Both the position numbers and the translations under genes were made by a program. Below are positions 1 through 5,199 of a stretch of 6,151 nucleotides of DNA, piece after piece. This DNA is from Actinomycetes bacterium. GTDB taxonomy: Bacteria > Actinomycetota > Actinomycetes > JAHEKZ01. The stretch is taken from contig JAJAYM010000111.1 in NCBI GenBank assembly GCA_027117675.1, forward strand, positions 1 to 6,151. Direction: 5' to 3'. Each line of letters begins with the position of its first letter. Within the stretch, counting starts at the first letter, position 1. The notes under the pieces were generated by a model. It was not told the DNA's origin. It saw only the letters and a list, made by a program, of their open reading frames with translations, and searched no databases.

Positions 1-27
1 CTCGGCTCCGGACTCCGACCGAACCAT
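1..27 (-). CDS. 5' end of an unidentified minus-strand gene (partial)
   Basis: Only nine codons are in the window, reading MVRSESGAE from an ATG at 27-25 and leaving through the left edge. No function can be assigned from them. The call rests on the ribosome binding site: on the minus strand an AAAGGAGG (plus-strand CCTCCTTT at 34-41) lies about six bases before the ATG, a nearly ideal Shine-Dalgarno sequence and spacing. The gene would be transcribed divergently from bldD, with 433 bp between the two starts. If real, its promoter lies in 42-150. I found no convincing -35/-10 pair there. Confidence 0.55.
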
Positions 28-33
28 GGCGAA

Positions 34-41
34 CCTCCTTT
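34..41 (-). promoter_or_regulatory. Strong Shine-Dalgarno for the left-edge gene
   Basis: The minus strand reads AAAGGAGG, complementary to the 3' end of 16S rRNA, six to seven bases before an ATG. It is the main evidence that a gene starts at 27 and leaves the window on the left. Confidence 0.6.
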
Positions 42-152
42 CCCGCCTCACTGGACGGACTTAAAGGACGTCGAACACCATCACCCTAGACGACACCTGC
101 TGCCCGATCTCAGCCGCCTCGTGATCACCGAGCGTGGCGATTGCCGTGGGAT

Positions 153-187
153 CCTCAGGCGATCACCCACCTGCCAACGGCCTGAGG
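153..187. repeat. 8-bp inverted repeat CCTCAGGC / GCCTGAGG
   Basis: Perfect 8-bp arms at 153-160 and 180-187 are separated by 19 bases. It could be a transcribed hairpin or a protein-binding dyad. No T-run follows on either strand, so an ordinary intrinsic terminator is not supported. Confidence 0.4.
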
Positions 188-284
188 CGCGCCAACGTTC
201 ACGCTCCGCAAGCATCCTGAATGGCCATTCGGGCGAATCTATGGCGCTAATGAGACAGATTGCCACGATTCCCTTGACGTGGCC

Positions 285-314
285 GTCACGCTCAGTAACG
301 CTACTCAGCGTGAC
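285..314. promoter_or_regulatory. Predicted BldD autoregulatory operator (30-bp dyad)
   Basis: The arms GTCACGCT (285-292) and AGCGTGAC (307-314) are perfect complements. Inside them AGTA (294-297) pairs with TACT (302-305) around a 4-base centre, leaving one C/C mismatch (293/306). Each half resembles the published BldD consensus, roughly tnACnC(A/T)GnGTnA. The sequence at 301-313, cTACTCAGCGTGA, keeps the whole ACnCAGnGTnA core. The reverse complement of 286-298, TTACTGAGCGTGA, matches except for one C to G. BldD is known to repress its own gene, and this dyad lies about 150 bp upstream of the bldD start. A TTGACG (274-279) could be a -35 next to it, but the -10 is not clear. Confidence 0.55.
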
Positions 315-423
315 CAGTCGGCGTTATCGGTGCCGGACTTCACACGAAGGACAGGGGTGACCAGAGCTTCGACGTCGGCGGTGTTTCATCGCCTTCTTCA
401 ACTCAGGGGAACCCGGGGGGGAC

Positions 424-441
424 GCCCGACCTCGGTCGGGC
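424..441 (+). other. Hairpin just upstream of the bldD ribosome binding site
   Basis: GCCCGAC (424-430) and GTCGGGC (435-441) form a perfect 7-bp GC-rich stem with a CTCG loop. The stem ends six bases before the GAAAGGG Shine-Dalgarno (448-454). There is no U-tract, so it is not a standard terminator. If transcribed it would sit in the 5' leader of bldD. Whether it affects translation cannot be told from sequence. Confidence 0.45.
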
Positions 442-460
442 CCATACGAAAGGGTGCGCA

Positions 461-952
461 GTGACTGACTACGCAAAAGCGCTCGGGGCGCGGCTCCGCG
501 CTATCCGTCAGCAACAGGGGCTCTCGCTGCACGGGGTGGAGGAGAAGTCCGACGAGCGTTGGAAGGCCGTCGTCGTCGGCTCCTACGAGCGTGGGGACCG
601 AGCCGTCACCGTGCAAAAGCTCGCCGAGCTCGCCGACTTCTACGGTGTCCCGGTGAGTGAACTGCTGCCGGACAGCAGCCCGGCAGCAGCGGCTGAACCG
701 CCACCACGCTTGGTCATCGACCTCGAGCAGTTGAACCAAGTACCAGCAGAAAAGGCCGGACCGCTCGCCAGATATGCGCAAACCATTCAGAGCCAGCGCG
801 GCGACTACAACGGGCGCATCCTGTCCATCCGTCAAGAGGACTTGAGGACCCTCGCGGTGATCTACGACCAGTCCCCAGGGGCGTTGACTGAGCAACTGAT
901 CACCTGGGGAGTACTCAACCCGGAGGCCCGGCGAGCCCTGCCGTTGGACTAG
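461..952 (+). CDS. bldD: BldD developmental transcription regulator
   Basis: This is a BldD orthologue of 163 residues, close to the usual length (about 165). BldD is a dimeric repressor that holds back sporulation and developmental genes in Streptomyces when bound to tetrameric c-di-GMP. The N-terminal XRE-type helix-turn-helix spans about residues 9-70 and contains the family segments RAIRQQQGLSLHGVEEKS and VVVGSYERGDRAVTVQ. A short Ala/Pro linker (about 72-82) leads to the C-terminal ligand domain. That domain carries R113-G-D115, eight residues, then R124-Q-E-D127, matching the RGD-X8-RQDD c-di-GMP motif with the usual third-position Asp replaced by Glu. The start is a GTG with GAAAGGG six bases upstream. 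The gene converges on pyk with a 25-bp gap. A predicted BldD operator upstream suggests autoregulation. Developmental role in this host is inferred; many non-sporulating actinobacteria also carry BldD. Confidence 0.95.
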   Translation: MTDYAKALGARLRAIRQQQGLSLHGVEEKSDERWKAVVVGSYERGDRAVTVQKLAELADFYGVPVSELLPDSSPAAAAEPPPRLVIDLEQLNQVPAEKAGPLARYAQTIQSQRGDYNGRILSIRQEDLRTLAVIYDQSPGALTEQLITWGVLNPEARRALPLD

Positions 953-967
953 CCCTGCCGTTGGACT
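934..967. repeat. 17-bp perfect tandem duplication across the bldD stop
   Basis: The unit AGCCCTGCCGTTGGACT occurs at 934-950 and immediately again at 951-967. The first copy encodes the protein end ALPLD, with TAG (950-952) as the stop. The second copy is followed by AA, so it would read the same end with TAA. The duplication therefore moved the downstream flank without changing the protein, as expected of a slippage event. Confidence 0.9.
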
Positions 968-977
968 AATGCAGGAG

Positions 978-2456
978 TCAGCGGGGGTAACCGATGGCGT
1001 CGTCTTCGTCGAGTGCCTGGGCGTAGGCCGGTGCTGCGCCGCCGGCCGCGTCGCCGATCCGGTGCACCCGCATGGCGTTGGTCGAACCAGGGATCCCGGG
1101 CGGGCTGCCAGCCACAATCGTGACGAGGTCGCCCACCGCACATCGGTCCAGTTCTATCAGCTTCGCCTCGACCTGACGCACCATGTGGTCGGTGTGCGTG
1201 ACCGGGTCGACGAGGAAGCTTTCAACGCCCCAGGTGAGCGAGAGTTGGTTTCGAACCTGAGGGTCGGGGGTGAACGCCAGCAACGGCACCGATGACCGGT
1301 AACGAGCGAGAATCGTCGGTGTCAGTCCGGTCTCGGTGAAGGCCACCAAGAACTTCGCGCTCAGCTGGCTGGCGACATGCACGGCAGCTCGGCAGATGGC
1401 GTCGCCCTTGTTGGTGGGGAGCCCCTCGATCCTGGCGATCCGGTCAAGCGCGGTGTCCTCGATCGACTCGATGATGCGTCCCATCGTCAGCACCGACTCC
1501 AACGGAAACTTACCGATACTCGTCTCGCCCGACAGCATCACTGCATCGGCGCCGTCCAGGATCGCGTTCGCGACATCAGAGGCCTCGGCGCGGGTGGGTC
1601 GAGACGCACTGATCATCGACTCCAGCATCTGCGTTGCCACGATGACCGGCTTGCCCTTCTCCCGCGCAAGGCTGATCGATCGCTTTTGCACCAACGGCAC
1701 TTGTTCCAAGGGCAGCTCGACCCCGAGGTCGCCACGGGCGACCATGATTCCGTCGAAGGCGTCCAGGATCTCGGCCAGGTGCGTCACAGCCTGCGGCTTT
1801 TCGATCTTGGCGATCACCGGTCGGTGGATGCCCTCGTCATCCATGACTGAGCGAACGGGCAAGACGTCGTGGGCCGTACGTACGAATGAGAGCGCCACCA
1901 GGTCAACCCCACTCGTCAGCGCCCATCGGAGATCTTCGATGTCTTTGTCTGAGACGGCGGGCACGCTGACCATCGCGCCCGGAAGGTTGATGCCCTTCGC
2001 GTCAGAGAGCGTGCCGCCCTCGACCACTCGAGTGACCACGGCCAAACCGTCAACCTCTTCCACGCGCAAGAGCACCCGTCCGTCGTCGATGAGGATCGGG
2101 TCTCCCACCGAGACGTCGTTGGCGAGCCCCTCGTGGGTCGTGGAGACGATGTCTTGATCGCCTGGAACGTCGTCGGCGGTGATCACGAAGCGGGCGCCTG
2201 GGCGCAGCAGCACCGATCCGCTGGCGAACCGGCCGAGCCGAATCTTGGGACCCTGAAGGTCAGCCAGCACCCCCACTGCCCGCCCGGTGGCCTCAGACGC
2301 CTCCCGCACGAGGGCAACAGAGCGCTCATGGTCGGCGAGCGTTCCGTGGCTGAGGTTGATCCTGGCCACGTCCAGGCCAGCCTCTACGAGGGCGGTGACC
2401 GTGCCCAAGGTGCTAGTCGCCGGGCCCAGCGTGGCGATGACCTTCGCGCGGCGCAT
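978..2456 (-). CDS. pyk: Pyruvate kinase
   Basis: Pyruvate kinase converts phosphoenolpyruvate and ADP to pyruvate and ATP, the last step of glycolysis, in the cytosol. The 492-residue product is full length for the family. It opens with MRRAKVIATLGPATS and the substrate-loop residues RINLSHG (32-38). The B domain follows DLQGPKIRLG (66-75). The active site includes AKIEKP with the catalytic lysine K217, and MVARGDLGVELP (238-249) with the metal-binding acidic residues. ATQMLESM (274-281) and MLSGETSIGKFP (307-318) follow. The C-terminal domain ends in a GSTNAMRVHRIG segment plus an acidic tail. I chose the ATG at 2456 because the conserved sequence begins there; an ATG 63 bases upstream would add an Arg/Ala-rich tail not typical of the family. 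The AGGG about ten bases upstream is a modest ribosome binding site. It is transcribed towards bldD; no clear terminator separates them. Confidence 0.97.
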   Translation of the reverse strand: MRRAKVIATLGPATSTLGTVTALVEAGLDVARINLSHGTLADHERSVALVREASEATGRAVGVLADLQGPKIRLGRFASGSVLLRPGARFVITADDVPGDQDIVSTTHEGLANDVSVGDPILIDDGRVLLRVEEVDGLAVVTRVVEGGTLSDAKGINLPGAMVSVPAVSDKDIEDLRWALTSGVDLVALSFVRTAHDVLPVRSVMDDEGIHRPVIAKIEKPQAVTHLAEILDAFDGIMVARGDLGVELPLEQVPLVQKRSISLAREKGKPVIVATQMLESMISASRPTRAEASDVANAILDGADAVMLSGETSIGKFPLESVLTMGRIIESIEDTALDRIARIEGLPTNKGDAICRAAVHVASQLSAKFLVAFTETGLTPTILARYRSSVPLLAFTPDPQVRNQLSLTWGVESFLVDPVTHTDHMVRQVEAKLIELDRCAVGDLVTIVAGSPPGIPGSTNAMRVHRIGDAAGGAAPAYAQALDEDDAIGYPR

Positions 2457-2529
2457 GGGCTCGACCCTATCGAGGGCGACGCGTCGCGCTGCGGGGGCCG
2501 CCCGACGCAGTCCACGCACGGTGGGTGGG

Positions 2530-3050
2530 TCATGAGGTTGAGTCCTGGCGCGCGGTCTCGGGAGGCCCTCGGTGCGTCGCGCGCACTGCCACGTCGCGGA
2601 GCGGAACGACCCCGCCGTCGGGGGCGGTGAGCGTTCGGACGTGCTCTTCGGCGGTGACGATCTCCCCCTCCTGGGGTCCAGACTTCGGTGATGTCGTTGA
2701 GGGTGGCTGACGCTTCGGCTGGTGGTTCATGCCGGTGCCCGCGGTGCGCAGGTCTCCGACGACGAGCAGAGTGCCGCCAGGCGTCACCCAGCCGCAGAGT
2801 CGGTCGTAGAACGCCAGCTGCGGCATCGACGGATGGGCGTAGTTGGTGGTCACCAGGCCGAACCGCCTGCTGGGCTCCCAGACAGTCAGGTCCGCGCAGA
2901 CCCAACGGACGTCCCGCCGGGGGCCAGCCCGATTGCCTCACCGCCTTCCCCGCAGCCGGTGTACTGCGCCGTGCCAGGGGGCAGGCTGGCGATCTCGTGG
3001 ACCAGGTGGGTAGCAAGTCTGACGCGCGGCAAGCCTTGCTGATCGAACAT
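2530..3050 (-). pseudogene. Broken class I SAM-dependent methyltransferase
   Basis: Pieces of one methyltransferase lie in order on the minus strand but in different frames. Piece 1 (3050 to about 2920) reads LVHEIASLPPGTAQYTGCGEGGEAIGLAP in two runs, including the GCGEG SAM-binding motif I; its frame meets a TGA at 2888-2886. Piece 2 (about 2916-2740) shifts frame and reads VRWVCADLTVWEPSRRF, then TTNYAHPSMPQLAFYDRL and GWVTPGGTLLVVGDL. Piece 3 (about 2733-2675), in the third frame, reads HEPPAEASATLNDITEVWTP. Piece 4 (2664-2530) returns to the frame of piece 2 with EIVTAEEHVRTLTAPDG and VVPLRDVAVRATHR, ending at TGA 2532-2530. Roughly 30 codons expected between motif I and the VRWVCADL segment seem to be missing, as does the N-terminus. 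Piece 1 also lacks the usual acidic residue before GCGEG. With three frame changes, a single sequencing error does not explain it. It is non-functional in my reading; the exact subfamily and substrate are unknown. Confidence 0.8.
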
Positions 3051-3064
3051 TTGTTCGATAGATT
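3036..3064 (+). promoter_or_regulatory. Predicted SOS-controlled promoter of the HNH gene
   Basis: A -35-like TTGCTG (3036-3041) and a -10-like TAGATT (3059-3064, four of six to TATAAT) are 17 bp apart. The LexA box occupies almost exactly the spacer, the arrangement expected for direct repression. Transcription would start near 3070 and give a leader of about 115 bases before the ATG at 3187. The hexamers alone are weak; their position around the box is what makes the call. Confidence 0.55.
3043..3058. promoter_or_regulatory. LexA (SOS) box
   Basis: The sequence TCGAACATTTGTTCGA is a perfect TCGAAC-N4-GTTCGA dyad, the LexA operator of mycobacteria and other actinobacteria (related to the Bacillus CGAAC-N4-GTTCG box). 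The palindrome extends by one more pair to 3042/3059. It lies 128 bp before the start of the HNH gene. 13E12-family HNH genes are among the known LexA targets in Mycobacterium tuberculosis, which makes the pairing credible. Confidence 0.88.
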
Positions 3065-3110
3065 GGCGGTGGGCGCTTCGCCTCCACGCTCCACCCGGAG
3101 GAGTGCCCAG

Positions 3111-3173
3111 GAGAGAACTGTCGAGCCACGGCGAAGCCTGACCCGAGCTGTCCGCTCGAGGTCCCGTTCTCTC
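3111..3173 (+). other. Nested stem in the HNH gene leader
   Basis: GAGAGAAC (3111-3118) is complementary to GTTCTCTC (3166-3173), and inside it TCGAG (3121-3125) pairs with CTCGA (3155-3159). The outer stem ends two bases before the AGGAG ribosome binding site (3176-3180). If the leader is transcribed it could fold into a long stem close to the translation start. A functional role is only inferred. Confidence 0.35.
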
Positions 3174-3186
3174 TCAGGAGCACCGC

Positions 3187-4551
3187 ATGAAGACCCATCT
3201 CCCCCCCAGCCCGCACGGCCTTCGACCGCGCACGGAGCCGCTAGCCCCGCGACTGTCCACACTCGCCGGCGCCATAGCCGTCGCCCAAGAACTGGAGACG
3301 GCTGCTGTTCCTGCCCGACTTCTGGCCGACGAAGTGGTAGTCCTCTTCGCCGCCATCAACCGACTGCACTCGATGGCCCTGACCCGCTTGGCGCGGGTCG
3401 ACGCCAAGGGCGTTTCAGCGATCGAAAACGGCAGCAGCACCGCCTCCTGGCTACGCCATCACACCGGGCTCCCTTCGGGCCAGGCCTCTGACCTCGTGCG
3501 AACTGCCCGCGAGCTTCGTTCGTCGTTGGCCGACACCGGGACCGCCCTCGAACGCGGTGAGATCACCGTTCAGCACGCACGTACCATCGCGAGAACCGCG
3601 CGTCTGGTCCAAGATCGCGTCCGCCCTGAGGAGGAAGGCGCCGCCGTCGCCGAGGCCGAGGCCGTGATGCTCGACGTCGGTCGCTCGGTCGATGCTGGGT
3701 CCCTTTCCGGATTCGCGACCAGAGTTCGCCAGGTGGTCGACCCTGATGGTGCCCTAGCCGACACCAACCGCGCCCACGACAGACGCTGGCTTTCGACGTC
3801 AACCACTCTGGAGGGAATGGTCAGCATCGACGGACTCCTCGACGCCGAAGCTGGTGCGGTGCTCATGACAGCGCTCGCGTCGGCCACGGCTCCGCGAGGA
3901 CCGGACGACCATCGAAGTGCGGGGCAACGACGCGCTGACGCCCTGGTCGACATGTGCAGCTACGCCCTCGACACCGGGCAGCCAAGCGCTTCGGGCGGGA
4001 TTCGCCCGCACCTGCTCGTGACGACGCCACTCGCAGCCGTTACCGGCCGCACCGTGGAGGGCGCCGCCCCCACGGAGGTGGCCGAACTGGCATGGGCCGG
4101 CCCGCTCACCGACGAGGCGGCACGTCGACTTGCCTGCGATGCCGAAGTCACCAGGGTTGTCCTCGATCCACCGTCGCAGCCTCTCGACGTGGGGCGGACT
4201 ACCCGCACCGTCCCTGCTCAACTCAGGAATGCGCTGATCGTCCGCGACCGAGGGTGTGTCGCCGAAGGATGCGATCGACCGTCTGCATGGACTGAAGCGC
4301 ACCATGTGGTGCATTGGGCTGAAGGCGGCCACACGTCACTGGACAACCTCGTGTTGCTCTGCCGCACCCATCATCGCAAGGTTCACGATGCCGGGTGGGA
4401 GTTCGGATTCATCGGTGGGCGATGGTGCCTGGTTCCGCCCGAGCGTGAACGACTGAAGTACCCGGATACGGATCGACTGCTACCCGAGTCCAGTGCCAAC
4501 CCAGGAGCCGACCAGATAAGTGATCCCGGCGGCGGCCCCCCCGAGAAGTAG
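3187..4551 (+). CDS. DUF222 / 13E12-family HNH endonuclease
   Basis: The product has 454 residues, normal for the DUF222-HNH (13E12 repeat) family of actinobacteria. The DUF222 region covers about residues 25-290 and includes the family-typical QRRADALVDM around 247-256. The HNH nuclease domain covers about 340-402: a Cys pair (C357, C362) in GCVAEGCDRP, the His pair EAHH (H372, H373), the LDN segment with N387, and CRTHHRKVH (C392, H395, H396, H400). These give a complete zinc-stabilised HNH site, so nothing suggests catalytic loss. The family cuts DNA by homology; its biological role is poorly known. The start is supported by AGGAG (3176-3180) six bases before the ATG. A LexA box and promoter upstream predict DNA-damage induction. 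The gene stands alone on the plus strand between minus-strand genes, its 5' side abuts a methyltransferase remnant, and its last 72 bp overlap the convergent transporter gene. That arrangement suggests insertion. Confidence 0.93.
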   Translation: MKTHLPPSPHGLRPRTEPLAPRLSTLAGAIAVAQELETAAVPARLLADEVVVLFAAINRLHSMALTRLARVDAKGVSAIENGSSTASWLRHHTGLPSGQASDLVRTARELRSSLADTGTALERGEITVQHARTIARTARLVQDRVRPEEEGAAVAEAEAVMLDVGRSVDAGSLSGFATRVRQVVDPDGALADTNRAHDRRWLSTSTTLEGMVSIDGLLDAEAGAVLMTALASATAPRGPDDHRSAGQRRADALVDMCSYALDTGQPSASGGIRPHLLVTTPLAAVTGRTVEGAAPTEVAELAWAGPLTDEAARRLACDAEVTRVVLDPPSQPLDVGRTTRTVPAQLRNALIVRDRGCVAEGCDRPSAWTEAHHVVHWAEGGHTSLDNLVLLCRTHHRKVHDAGWEFGFIGGRWCLVPPERERLKYPDTDRLLPESSANPGADQISDPGGGPPEK

Positions 4552-5199
4552 CTGCCGGGTGCCTGAGTAGAGCCATGAGCGAACGGTGATCTGGGAAACA
4601 AGGACACCCACACCGAAGAGCGCAACGAAAGACACGACCAGCGCTGGCCAAAGGCTGTCGGCGCCAAGTACATACGGAATCAACGGAATCAGTGCGCCGA
4701 CGCTGAATGCCAGCAAGCTGGAGACGCCAGCGGTCAGTGGCGACGGCAAGTCGTGCAGGTCAACGCCGAGTTCCTCTCGTACGTGCACCTCGAGCGCATG
4801 CTCGGGGTCACGGGAGAGCTCGCGTGCCACTTCCGACGCCAAATCGACAGAGAGCCCTCGACGGCGAAAGGTCTCAGCAAGCTCTTGCTCTTCAGCTTCA
4901 GGTCGGTGGGTCAGCTCATAGCGCTCCAGCTCGATTTCGGCCTGAGCAAGCTCGCTCTGCGAAGCAACACTCACGTACTCACCAGCGGCCATCGACCCGG
5001 CTCCAGCGACCAGTCCCGCGAGACCGGCGATCACCACAGCGGTGCTGTCGCCGCCAGCGGCCGCCGTACCTCCTGCGACACCCGCGATGAGCGAAAAGTT
5101 CGATACCAAGCCATCGCTGGCACCGAACACAGCTGGACGCAGCCACCCACCGGTCACATCCCGGTGCGAGTGATGGATCTCAAATGTTTGCTTGCTCAC
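4480..5199 (-). CDS. VIT1/CCC1-family iron/manganese transporter
   Basis: The 239-residue membrane protein belongs to the VIT1/CCC1 family, which moves Fe2+ or Mn2+ out of the cytosol. The first membrane helix carries the family signature FGASDGLVSNFSLIAGVAGG (25-44), including the conserved Asp29. The second carries AGLVAGAGSMAAGEYVSVAS (61-80). A Glu-rich cytosolic stretch (about 81-150, starting SELAQAEIELERYEL) corresponds to the metal-binding helices of plant VIT1. Three further hydrophobic segments lie near 157-179, 183-205 and 212-236. I chose the GTG at 5199: it follows GAAGGGA at a good distance, overlaps the lgt stop as GTGA, and gives the normal family N-terminus SKQTFEIHHSHRDVTGGWLR. 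An upstream ATG at 5319 would add 40 Arg-rich residues antisense to nothing but inside lgt, and is rejected. Metal specificity cannot be told from sequence. Confidence 0.92.
   Translation of the reverse strand: MSKQTFEIHHSHRDVTGGWLRPAVFGASDGLVSNFSLIAGVAGGTAAAGGDSTAVVIAGLAGLVAGAGSMAAGEYVSVASQSELAQAEIELERYELTHRPEAEEQELAETFRRRGLSVDLASEVARELSRDPEHALEVHVREELGVDLHDLPSPLTAGVSSLLAFSVGALIPLIPYVLGADSLWPALVVSFVALFGVGVLVSQITVRSWLYSGTRQLLLGGAAAGITYLVGSWVGTGLG

Larger units (their letters stand above)
28..460. other. 433-bp intergenic region between the left-edge gene and bldD
   Basis: I see no credible coding sequence here. Short open frames on both strands lack ribosome binding sites and recognisable protein features. 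The region holds several inverted repeats: GTGATCAC (121-128), CCTCAGGC/GCCTGAGG (153-160 and 180-187), the 12-bp palindrome GAATGGCCATTC (219-230), a 30-bp dyad (285-314) and a 7-bp-stem hairpin (424-441). The octamer TCACGCTC occurs at 199-206 and again at 286-293 inside the dyad. This density of dyads fits a long regulatory region for bldD and perhaps the divergent gene. Confidence 0.7.

Noticed and set aside
69..85. TCGAACACC motif as a second LexA box
   Set aside because: Only the left half-site is present; there is no GTTCGA at the required spacing.
953..977. Possible terminator between the convergent bldD and pyk genes
   Set aside because: Only a 5-bp CCTGC/GCAGG stem with a 12-base loop and no T-run is present, too weak to call.
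398..1141. Long minus-strand open frame (247 codons) opposite bldD
   Set aside because: It is antisense to bldD, which has clear family motifs; its own translation is low-complexity and resembles no protein family, as expected of a high-GC shadow frame.
2457..2519. N-terminal extension of pyruvate kinase from an ATG at 2519
   Set aside because: The extra 21 residues are Arg/Ala-rich and unlike pyruvate kinase N-termini; the conserved sequence begins at the ATG at 2456.
2530..2853. A 107-codon frame starting MTTNYAHPS taken as a complete small protein
   Set aside because: It lacks SAM-binding motif I, its middle (about 2675-2740) is out of frame with the conserved HEPPAEAS block, and the ATG is created by splitting a conserved stretch. 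It is the tail of the remnant.
2384..3262. Minus-strand open frame of 292 codons spanning the HNH leader, the methyltransferase remnant and the pyk start
   Set aside because: Only its middle part (about 2733-2675) carries methyltransferase sequence; the rest is Arg/Ala-rich shadow translation. It is better read as one piece of the frameshifted pseudogene.
3187..4551. HNH gene as an inactive relic like its neighbour
   Set aside because: The frame is intact over 454 codons and all HNH and Cys ligands are present, with a good ribosome binding site and promoter.
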